Positions 58,284 through 64,000 of a stretch of 64,000 nt of DNA are shown here, piece after piece. This DNA is from Planctomycetota bacterium. GTDB lineage: Bacteria > Planctomycetota > Phycisphaerae > Phycisphaerales > SM1A02. The stretch spans positions 62,001 to 126,000 of the forward strand of contig JAIOPG010000005.1 of the NCBI GenBank assembly GCA_021414025.1. The letters are read 5' to 3'. Below the pieces are notes generated by a model. That model searched no databases. It saw only the letters and a list, made by a program, of their open reading frames with translations, and was not told the origin of the DNA. The stretch's first letter is position 1, and each line of letters opens with the position of its first letter. Made by a program: the position numbers and the translations under genes.

Positions 58284-58823
58284 CTAGATGACATAGTCGG
58301 TCTGGATGTCGTGGACGGGGGTGACGCGCTTCTGGGCCTTGCCGTAGAGGCCGACGATGGTCGAGTTGGGCGGCACGCTCTCCACCACAACGGAGTTCGC
58401 GCCGATGCGCGAGTCGTCGCCGATGGTGATATTGCCCAGCACCTTGGCGCCGGCCCCGATCACCACGCGATTGCCGATGGTGGGATGGCGCTTGCCCGGG
58501 ACCAGCGAGACGCCGCCGAGCGTGACGCCGTGGTAGAGGATGACATCGTCGCCGATCTGGGCGGTCTCGCCGATCACCACCCCCATGCCATGGTCGATCA
58601 TGAAGTTCCGGCCGATTTTCGCCCCGGAATGAATCTCGATGCCGGTGAGCCAGCGCGAGAATTCCGCCAGGGCCCGCGGGAAAAACGGGACTTTCAGCTC
58701 GAAGAGGAAGTGCGCCATTCGGTAGATCGCCAGCGCCTTGATGCCGGGGTAGAGCAGCAGAATCTCGATGGAGCTCTGCGCGGAGGGATCGGATTTCTTG
58801 TAGGCCTGGATCAGGGATCGCAT
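58284..58823 (-). CDS. cysE: Serine O-acetyltransferase (CysE)
   Basis: 179 residues, the short EpsC-type form. It makes O-acetylserine from serine and acetyl-CoA for CysK. The N-terminal helices ([19 protein letters not shown]) lead into a left-handed beta helix: [43 protein letters not shown]. The hexapeptide repeats continue to [12 protein letters not shown]. The catalytic His158-equivalent is in [10 protein letters not shown]. The C-terminus ends in QTDYVI, where an Ile terminus of this kind inserts into CysK in the cysteine synthase complex. Divergent from the antiporter gene. Confidence 0.94.
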   Translation of the reverse strand: MRSLIQAYKKSDPSAQSSIEILLLYPGIKALAIYRMAHFLFELKVPFFPRALAEFSRWLTGIEIHSGAKIGRNFMIDHGMGVVIGETAQIGDDVILYHGVTLGGVSLVPGKRHPTIGNRVVIGAGAKVLGNITIGDDSRIGANSVVVESVPPNSTIVGLYGKAQKRVTPVHDIQTDYVI

Positions 58824-58889
58824 TCGGGGGCGAGTGTATACATTTCATTATCGAGTTGACTCGACCGCTGGCGCCACGGACTGCCTCCC

Positions 58890-60620
58890 TTGCACGAACT
58901 CATCCAAGACATCACCTTCAGCATCGTGGCGGCCTGGCTGCTCGGCCTGCTCGCGCACCACTTCCGCCAGCCCGTGCTGCTGGCCTACCTGGTCGGCGGA
59001 TTCGTGCTCGGGCCCTCGTGCAGCCGCATGGTGCAGTCGACGGAGAACATCCACTCCATCTCGGAGCTCGGGCTGATCTTCCTGCTCTTCATGATCGGCC
59101 TCGAGATCGACTTGAAGAAGATCATCAGCGCCGGCAGCTCGATCACGATCACCGCATTGGTGCAGATCCTGGGCGGCGCCGCCCTGGGGGTGGGATTTTT
59201 CTGGGCCTGCGGCTTCGGCCTGGGCGGCGGCAACTGGGACGCGCTCTACCTGGCCATCGCCGCGGCGCTGAGCAGCACCGTGATCATCGTGAAGCTGCTC
59301 TACGAGAAGCAGGAGCTGGACACGCTCACGGGGCGGATCACGCTGGGCGTGCTGGTGCTGCAGGATCTCGCCGCGATCGTCTTCCTGGCGATGCAGCCGA
59401 ACCTGGAGAATCTGGCGCCCGGAATCCTGCTGATGTCGCTCGCCCGCGTCGTGCTGCTGGTGACCATCACGCTGGCGATCAGCAAGTTCGTCCTGCCCGC
59501 GGTGTTCCACCGCATCGCGCGCTCGCCGGAACTGGTGCAGGTCGGCGCCCTGGCCTGGTGCTTCCTGGTGGGCGAGCTGGGCGCCCGCCTGGATCTCTCC
59601 CGCGAAATGGGTGCCCTCATCGCCGGCGTGGCACTCTCCACCTTCCCCTACGCCCTCGACGTCACCGCCAAGGTCACCACGCTGCGCGACTTCTTCGTCA
59701 CGCTGTTTTTTGTGGGTCTGGGCATGCAGATCCCCGTGCCCTCCTTCGCGCTGGCCCTCTGGACCGTGGTCTTCTGCGTGTTTCTGGTGGTCTCCCGTTT
59801 CCTCACCACCTTCACGCCGCTCTTCCTGATGAAGCAGGGACTGCGGACCAGCCTCATCACTTCGATCAATCTCAGCCAAGTCGGCGAGTTTTCGCTGGTG
59901 GTCCTGGCGCTGGGCACGCAGGCCGGACATCTCAAGGACCCGACCACCGCCGGCATGGTGGGTCTCGCCTTCGCGCTGCTGGCGGGAATTTCCAGCTTCG
60001 GCATGTCGCACTCGGACAACATCGTCCGCCGCATGATTCCCTGGCTGAAGGCGCGGGGATTCCGCGATCTTGATTTTACCCACGACGACACGCACGCCCC
60101 GGGCGGACACCCCGAGGGAAAATCCCGCATCATTTTCCTGGGCTTCTTCCGCACTGCCAGCTCGCTTCTGGAGGAGATGCAGCGGCACGCGCCGGATCTG
60201 ATCGGCGACACCACCGTTGTGGATTTCAGCCCCGTCGCCCGTGCCGGCCTCCTGGAGCGCAAGATCCGGGTGATCTACGGCGACATCAGCCAGCGTGAGA
60301 CGCTCCTGCATGCGGGGGTCGATCGCGCCGAGGTGCTCATCTGCACGGTCCCCGATTCCTTCCTCAAGGGCATCACCAACGAGCGCCTGGTGAAGGTGCT
60401 GCGCGAGCTGAATCCCGAGGCAAAGATCATTTCCACCGCCGATGTCCTGAGCAAGGTCGACACGCTGCTCCAGGCCGGCGCCGATTACGTCTCCATCGCC
60501 CGGCTTCGCGAAGCCAGCGATCTGCTTGAGGTGGTGCGGGCCGCGACCGATGGGTTGCTCGACGAAAAGCGGGAGCAGCTGAAGACCATCCTTGGCGACA
60601 GGCGGGAAGTCCTGGGCTGA
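58890..60620 (+). CDS. CPA2-family cation:proton antiporter with a TrkA-N-like domain
   Basis: 576 residues from a TTG at 58890 (LHELIQDITFSIV). About 12 membrane helices with the CPA2 pattern: LLAYLVGGFVLGP, ELGLIFLLFMIGLEIDLKK, AALSSTVIIVKLLYEK, LGVLVLQDLAAIVFL and GALIAGVALSTFPYALDV, similar to KefB/KefC and RosB-like transporters of K+ or Na+. The C-terminal domain is TrkA-N-like (RIIFLGFFRTASSLLEEM, DTTVVDFSPVARAGL, VIYGDISQRETLLHAGV), but the Gly-rich NAD loop GxGxxG reads GFFRTA. It is probably a K+ or Na+/H+ exchanger with a changed nucleotide site. Confidence 0.87.
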   Translation: MHELIQDITFSIVAAWLLGLLAHHFRQPVLLAYLVGGFVLGPSCSRMVQSTENIHSISELGLIFLLFMIGLEIDLKKIISAGSSITITALVQILGGAALGVGFFWACGFGLGGGNWDALYLAIAAALSSTVIIVKLLYEKQELDTLTGRITLGVLVLQDLAAIVFLAMQPNLENLAPGILLMSLARVVLLVTITLAISKFVLPAVFHRIARSPELVQVGALAWCFLVGELGARLDLSREMGALIAGVALSTFPYALDVTAKVTTLRDFFVTLFFVGLGMQIPVPSFALALWTVVFCVFLVVSRFLTTFTPLFLMKQGLRTSLITSINLSQVGEFSLVVLALGTQAGHLKDPTTAGMVGLAFALLAGISSFGMSHSDNIVRRMIPWLKARGFRDLDFTHDDTHAPGGHPEGKSRIIFLGFFRTASSLLEEMQRHAPDLIGDTTVVDFSPVARAGLLERKIRVIYGDISQRETLLHAGVDRAEVLICTVPDSFLKGITNERLVKVLRELNPEAKIISTADVLSKVDTLLQAGADYVSIARLREASDLLEVVRAATDGLLDEKREQLKTILGDRREVLG

Positions 60621-60902
60621 GGCCAATGGGGTCTGGGATCGCTCCCTCCAAAACATCGCAAGTCTTTGAAATGAAATAAGTTACAGAAGTTTTGTCTTTC
60701 AGAATTCTGTTCTCGGAGGATGGGAGGAATTTTCGCAAAGCAAAATTATTTACAGGGAATTTTAAAAAAGGTGAAACATTTTCTGGACATCCAGGATTAT
60801 CGGCGCAGTGTGCGATTGCTGAAGGTTCCGTTCAACTGGAACAATCGGCACAAGCAGGTGATGGGAAAAGGTTCTGAAAATTTCATTTAAGGGAAAACAA
60901 GA
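60621..60902. other. AT-rich spacer upstream of a PEP-CTERM gene
   Basis: About 280 bases, noticeably richer in A and T than its surroundings from 60660 to 60780. A 61-codon frame at 60692-60877 has no ribosome site or family resemblance and I reject it. A weak inverted repeat GTTCC-N8-GGAAC is at 60825-60842. The 11-base word CGGCGCAGTGT at 60801-60811 is also found upstream of the PEP-CTERM gene at 1983. Confidence 0.5.
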
Positions 60903-61547
60903 ATGTCAAATTCATTTGGACTGGGAAAAGTTTCGGCTGTCGCCACTTCGTTGCCGCTCGCGGTCGCCCTCATGGGTCTGACCGGAATGGCTTCCACCAG
61001 CAATGCCGACATCGCCGCCTCCTGGAGCGGAGACTTTGGCGTGGGACTCACCGTGGGTGCGAGCTCGAACACCGCCTGGGGCCAGACCTTCCTGTCGCAC
61101 GCCACCGGCCTGCTTCAGAATGTGTCCATCGGCTACATCGGCAGCAGCGGTTTCCAGGACATCACTCTGACCATCTGGACCACGGATGGTGGCAATCCGG
61201 ATGTGGCGATGGCAGCCCGGTCTCTTCACCCCAGCCAACTTGGGGGATATCCAAATCCCTCCATCTTCGACTTCAGCGACGATCCCATCTGGATCCTGGA
61301 TGGCCAGAACTACATGTGGAGCCTTTCCGTGGCCAGCGCCGATGATGGCATGCAGGGCATTGCAGCCTCCTACCTGGGGGGCTATACGGAAGGCTCCCTC
61401 AAAGTCTCCTTTAACGGAGCTGCGGGCCCATGGAACAGCGGCTATCAATACAGCGTTCCGTTCGAAGTCAACACCGTGATTCCAGCTCCGGGAACGGCCG
61501 CGTTGCTCGGACTCAGTGGTCTGCTGACCTCCCGCCGTCGTCGCTGA
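60903..61547 (+). CDS. PEP-CTERM-like exported protein
   Basis: 214 residues. The ATG at 60903 follows GGGAAAACAAGA; the signal peptide is long (SFGLGKVSAVATSLPLAVALMGL, cleavage near SNA). The tail reads IPAPG, hydrophobic helix (AALLGLSGLL) and SRRRR, the PxPG variant. The body alternates aromatic and small residues (GQTFLSHATGLLQNVSIGYIG, DITLTIWTTDGG), like a jelly-roll adhesive or carbohydrate-binding fold. Function unknown. Followed by a perfect terminator. Confidence 0.85.
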   Translation: MSNSFGLGKVSAVATSLPLAVALMGLTGMASTSNADIAASWSGDFGVGLTVGASSNTAWGQTFLSHATGLLQNVSIGYIGSSGFQDITLTIWTTDGGNPDVAMAARSLHPSQLGGYPNPSIFDFSDDPIWILDGQNYMWSLSVASADDGMQGIAASYLGGYTEGSLKVSFNGAAGPWNSGYQYSVPFEVNTVIPAPGTAALLGLSGLLTSRRRR

Positions 61548-61580
61548 CGACTCCGGACGGCAAACACTTCACAAAGAATC

Positions 61581-61607
61581 AAACCCCGGTCATCGACCGG
61601 GGTTTTT
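61581..61607 (+). terminator. Rho-independent terminator of the PEP-CTERM gene at 60903
   Basis: A 10-base perfect stem AAACCCCGGT / ACCGGGGTTT with a 5-base loop, running into TTTTT. It lies 34 bases after the stop codon. Confidence 0.9.
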
Positions 61608-61771
61608 CATTTGAACAAGGTTGAGTCGCTCTCGTACGGCGGGCTTCTATTGCGGACCGCTCCGCCTCGTTCATTCGCCTTTGCAATTAATTCACTTCGC
61701 GTCCGTTTGCCGATGGAACTCGCGTCGAACATGAAATCTCAGTGTTGCTCGATCACGAAGCGGTGACAAAA

Positions 61772-62464
61772 ATGAAAACTCAAGCGTTGGCTCTGGCGGC
61801 GGTGTCGGTGTTCCTGGCTTCAAACGGATGCGCATCCACGACCTACAGTCCGCCGAGCCGGATTCTCATGGGAGCGGTGGCCGGCAGCCAGCCAGCGCCG
61901 CAACCGATTCAACCTGCAGCGCAGGGCCGCCCTCTAAGCGTTGCCGACGTCAAGTCGCTGGCGAAGGCCGGCATCTCCGAGGACATCATCATCAGCCAGG
62001 TGCGTGCCTCGGGCTCGACGTACAGCCTGAGCGCCGCGGACATCATCGATCTGCGCGACGCAGGAGTGAGCAACCGGACGCTTGACTGCATGATCAACGC
62101 CGTGGGATCCGGCAGCTCCTCATCCGACGTCCAAGTGACGCAAATCGCCCCGCCACCACAGGAGCAGCAGGTTGTGTATGTGAGCCAGCAGCCGCCGCCG
62201 CCGATCGTGGAAACCGTGGTGATCGCGCCCGGCCCGGGCTATGTCTGGATCGGTGGCGAATGGTGCTGGAACAACCGCTGGTCCTGGCGAAGAGGCTATT
62301 GGTGCAGGCCCCCTCATCCGAACTCCATTTGGATCGGCGGCTCGTGGGGTCGCAGCGGCTCCTGGCATATCGGCGTTGGAGGTGGCGGACCTGGCGGCGG
62401 GCATGCTGGTCCCGGGCGCGGCGGCCCGGGCGGCTGGGAGCATCGGCCGGGCCACTGGCGTTGA
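61772..62464 (+). CDS. Lipoprotein with WxGGxW-type repeats and a Gly-rich tail
   Basis: 230 residues from the ATG at 61772. The signal peptide ends in a lipobox-like LASNGC. A helical segment follows (SVADVKSLAKAGISEDIIISQVRASGS and SAADIIDLRDAGVSNRTLDCMI), similar to SHOCT-like or short helical-pair regions of envelope proteins. Then come Trp-rich repeats YVWIGGEWCWNNRW and IWIGGSWGRSGSW and a Gly/His-rich end. The Trp repeats are like the YXWxxGxW repeats of outer-membrane-associated proteins. Probable outer-membrane lipoprotein, function unknown. Confidence 0.72.
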   Translation: MKTQALALAAVSVFLASNGCASTTYSPPSRILMGAVAGSQPAPQPIQPAAQGRPLSVADVKSLAKAGISEDIIISQVRASGSTYSLSAADIIDLRDAGVSNRTLDCMINAVGSGSSSSDVQVTQIAPPPQEQQVVYVSQQPPPPIVETVVIAPGPGYVWIGGEWCWNNRWSWRRGYWCRPPHPNSIWIGGSWGRSGSWHIGVGGGGPGGGHAGPGRGGPGGWEHRPGHWR

Positions 62465-62504
62465 AATCACCTGACGCAATCCGCGACAACACCCTGATAT
62501 TCTG

Positions 62505-62533
62505 AACCCCGCCTTCGTTGGGCGGGGTTTTTC
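62505..62533 (+). terminator. Rho-independent terminator
   Basis: Stem AACCCCGCC / GGCGGGGTT with a 7-base loop, followed by TTTTTC. It lies 40 bases after the lipoprotein stop at 62464. Confidence 0.87.
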
Positions 62534-62549
62534 TTTCGGAGATTTCACC

Positions 62550-62735
62550 ATGCGATTCCTCATCCTCTTCGTGCTGTGGTGCATCCTGCTGGTGCTCTGC
62601 TGGCCTCTGGCACTGCTGGCGCTGGTCGCCGCGCCGGTTCTCTACCTGCTGAGCGTGTGCATTGGCGCACTGCTCGCCCTGGTGAAGGCGATTCTCTTTC
62701 TTCCCGCTCGCGTGCTCGGCTGGCGGCCGTGCTAG
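62550..62735 (+). CDS. Small hydrophobic membrane protein
   Basis: 61 residues with a GGAG ribosome site before the ATG. Almost the whole sequence is two hydrophobic helices (LILFVLWCILLVLCWPLALLALVAAPVLYLL and IGALLALVKAILFLPARVL) with a short basic end. It overlaps the next gene by 7 bases. No family is recognised. Small membrane proteins of this kind often assist a larger partner. Confidence 0.65.
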   Translation: MRFLILFVLWCILLVLCWPLALLALVAAPVLYLLSVCIGALLALVKAILFLPARVLGWRPC

Positions 62736-63169
62736 CCCAGGCCGACGAGGCATTCCTGAAATCGTTTGAGGAGTGCACGCTGCCCTTCGAGCAGTGGAAG
62801 CATCCCACGCACATCAAGGTGGCCTACCTCTACCTGTGCCAACTTCCCTATGAGAAGGCGCTGGACAAGATCCGCGCCAGCATCAAGCGCTACAACGCTG
62901 CGACCAAGACGCCGGAGTCGCTGGATCGCGGCTACCACGAGACCATGACGCAGGCGTGGATGCGGCTGGTCGACTTCACTCTGCGTGAATATGGCCCGGC
63001 GGCCGGCGCGGAGGAATTTCTGCAGGCCCAGGAGCACTTGCTGAATCGCAAGGCGCTGCGCTTCTTTTACTCGCGCGACCGGATCATGTCGTGGCAGGCC
63101 AAGGCGGAGTTCGTGGAACCGGATCTGGCGCCCTTTCCACGCAGCGGCAAGGCGAATTCGAAAACCTGA
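62729..63169 (+). CDS. Soluble helical protein of unknown function
   Basis: 146 residues from a GTG at 62729, overlapping the stop of the membrane protein by 7 bases. The sequence is helical and rich in His/Tyr: FEQWKHPTHIKVAYLYLCQLPYEKALDKIRASIKRYNAAT, YHETMTQAWMRLVDF and HLLNRKALRFFYSRDRI. The block W-x-H-x-x-H-x-x-x-A-Y-x-Y-L followed by YHET is shared, from memory, with an uncharacterised family of small bacterial proteins; the His residues could bind a metal. No name is assigned. Confidence 0.68.
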   Translation: MLAQADEAFLKSFEECTLPFEQWKHPTHIKVAYLYLCQLPYEKALDKIRASIKRYNAATKTPESLDRGYHETMTQAWMRLVDFTLREYGPAAGAEEFLQAQEHLLNRKALRFFYSRDRIMSWQAKAEFVEPDLAPFPRSGKANSKT

Positions 63170-63208
63170 TTCGCGGGCGCGCCACGCTTGGCGGGTCGCA
63201 CTGTCGAA

Positions 63209-64000
63209 TCACCGCGTCTTGAGATAGGCGATCAGGGAATCGAGCTGCTCCTTGGTGAGCGAGACCGGCGGCATGGTCGGGGGAAACCCGCGGACGATTT
63301 TCGCCTGCGGCCGCTCGATGGATTCGCGCAGGTAGGCCTCGTCCGCCACCACTTGGCCGCCATCGGCCAGCAGCACGGTCGAGTTGCAGATCTTGTTCAG
63401 GTTCGGCGCCAATTGCGCGGAGCCCGCCTGATGGCAGGCGGCACAGCCCTGGGCGACAAACAGCTTGGCCCCCTTCTGCTCCGGGGTCAATCCGGCATCC
63501 GACGAGCTCGCGGGCATGATCAGCAGCACCTTGATGAGCCCGCACGCGATCAGGAAGACCGCCAGGATTCCCACCAGCCAGCCGCTGAAGACGTAGCGTG
63601 AATTCATCAGGAACTTCACCAGCATCAGCGCCACGATGACCACGCCCAGGATCGGCGAGAGCCAGTCGGCGCTGATGAGCTGCGGAAAGTGCGCGCTGAG
63701 CATCATGAAAAGAACCGGGAAGGTCATGTAGTGGTTGTGCATCGAGCGGGTCTTCGCCGCCTTGCCGTACTTCAGGTCGTGCGGCTGCCCCGCCCGCAGC
63801 GCCTCCATGAACTTCCGCTGGTTGCGCATGATGTGGAAGAAGACGTTGGCCGTCATCGCCGAGCCCAGCATCACGCCCACCTGCAGGAAGACCGCACGGC
63901 CGTTGAAGTATTGATTGAAGAACACCGTCGCCGACATCAGCAGCGCGAACGAAAGAAGGATGGCGAGCGCCGGAACTTCCTTGAGTTTGCTGCGCCAGAT
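63209..64000 (-). CDS. Membrane-bound cytochrome c protein, PuuD (urate hydroxylase)-like (5' end outside window)
   Basis: 264 codons are visible; the frame is open to the window edge, so the start is beyond it. The N-terminal part shows membrane helices (VGVMLGSAMTANVFFHIMRNQRKFMEAL, SMHNHYMTFPVLFMMLSAHFP, LGVVIVALMLVKFLM, LVGILAVFLIACGLIKVLL). The arrangement ANVFFxIxxNQRK, GKAAKxRSxHNxYxTxPVLFxMxSxHxP is that of the membrane domain of PuuD (DUF989-type urate hydroxylases). The C-terminus is a cytochrome c domain with CAACH as heme site and MPPVSLTKEQLDSLIAYLKT. It probably passes electrons to a terminal oxidase. Confidence 0.78.
   Translation of the reverse strand: MWRSKLKEVPALAILLSFALLMSATVFFNQYFNGRAVFLQVGVMLGSAMTANVFFHIMRNQRKFMEALRAGQPHDLKYGKAAKTRSMHNHYMTFPVLFMMLSAHFPQLISADWLSPILGVVIVALMLVKFLMNSRYVFSGWLVGILAVFLIACGLIKVLLIMPASSSDAGLTPEQKGAKLFVAQGCAACHQAGSAQLAPNLNKICNSTVLLADGGQVVADEAYLRESIERPQAKIVRGFPPTMPPVSLTKEQLDSLIAYLKTR

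Noticed and set aside
58848-60656. A 602-codon open frame on the minus strand
   Set aside because: Antisense to the CPA2 antiporter; Glu/Gln/His-rich with no motif.
60692-60877. A 61-codon frame upstream of the PEP-CTERM gene at 60903
   Set aside because: No ribosome site, no family resemblance, and it lies in an AT-rich spacer; more likely leader DNA.

Overview
The window reads as a chromosomal segment of a planctomycete, most likely of the class Phycisphaerae. The evidence is the high G+C content, several secreted proteins ending in PEP-CTERM-like sorting signals (mostly a PxPG variant), several secreted proteins ending in a duplicated EF-hand-like dockerin with a Cys-Pro-Gly-Cys spacer, a planctomycete-style Ser/Thr kinase, and a gene for a small membrane protein of a type common in planctomycetes. 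Nothing looks like a phage, an insertion sequence or a CRISPR array. Coding is dense on both strands, with many 1-4 base gene overlaps.

Layout. 1-2705: a run of four PEP-CTERM-like exported proteins (the first only a tail). 2824-6658 (minus): a five-gene housekeeping run, SPOR-like envelope protein, DNA polymerase III delta-prime, CYTH protein, an isolated ATP synthase epsilon subunit, and ScpB. 6809-14042 (plus): a FlgM-like anti-sigma factor, two secreted amidohydrolase proteins with three amidohydrolase modules of which only one keeps its metal motif, a DEAD-box helicase and a membrane protein. 13996-15787: small membrane proteins, a ferredoxin, and a tiny Lys/Ala-rich 21-residue gene with its own promoter, leader hairpin and terminator. 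15936-20581: dapB, an inactive-looking M16 peptidase homologue, lipoproteins, an EamA exporter and tRNA-Gln. 20674-31183: a vitamin-B12/siderophore binding-protein homologue, ClpB behind a sigma-54-like promoter, a reprolysin-like metalloprotease with RCC1 repeats, GlmS, 5-formyl-THF cyclo-ligase and a LysM L,D-transpeptidase.

31190-35834 is the most unusual region. A three-gene, end-overlapping minus-strand operon (a membrane kinase whose HRD motif reads HRN, followed by two paralogous exported proteins of unknown function) is bracketed by two nearly identical ~130-base elements in direct orientation. Each element folds into a long hairpin with 19-base arms, and the differences between the copies are compensatory, so the structure is being kept.

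35881-43287: queF, lgt, a polyphosphate-glucokinase/glycosyltransferase/deacetylase/acetyltransferase operon, rmuC, a DUF488 protein and a HEPN/MNT toxin-antitoxin pair. 43359-51734: a canonical VPEP PEP-CTERM protein, a pair of aldehyde dehydrogenase genes that look like a split ALDH16, a degenerate GH35-like protein and a large exported protein. 51787-54944: three tandem paralogous exported dockerin proteins, the third behind a perfect FNR-type palindrome. 54965-58823: an iodotyrosine-deiodinase-like flavoprotein operon and cysE-cysK. 58890-64000: a CPA2 antiporter, a further PEP-CTERM protein, envelope proteins, and a PuuD-like membrane cytochrome c running off the window end.

All gene calls rest on reading translated sequence for family motifs; no database search was possible.
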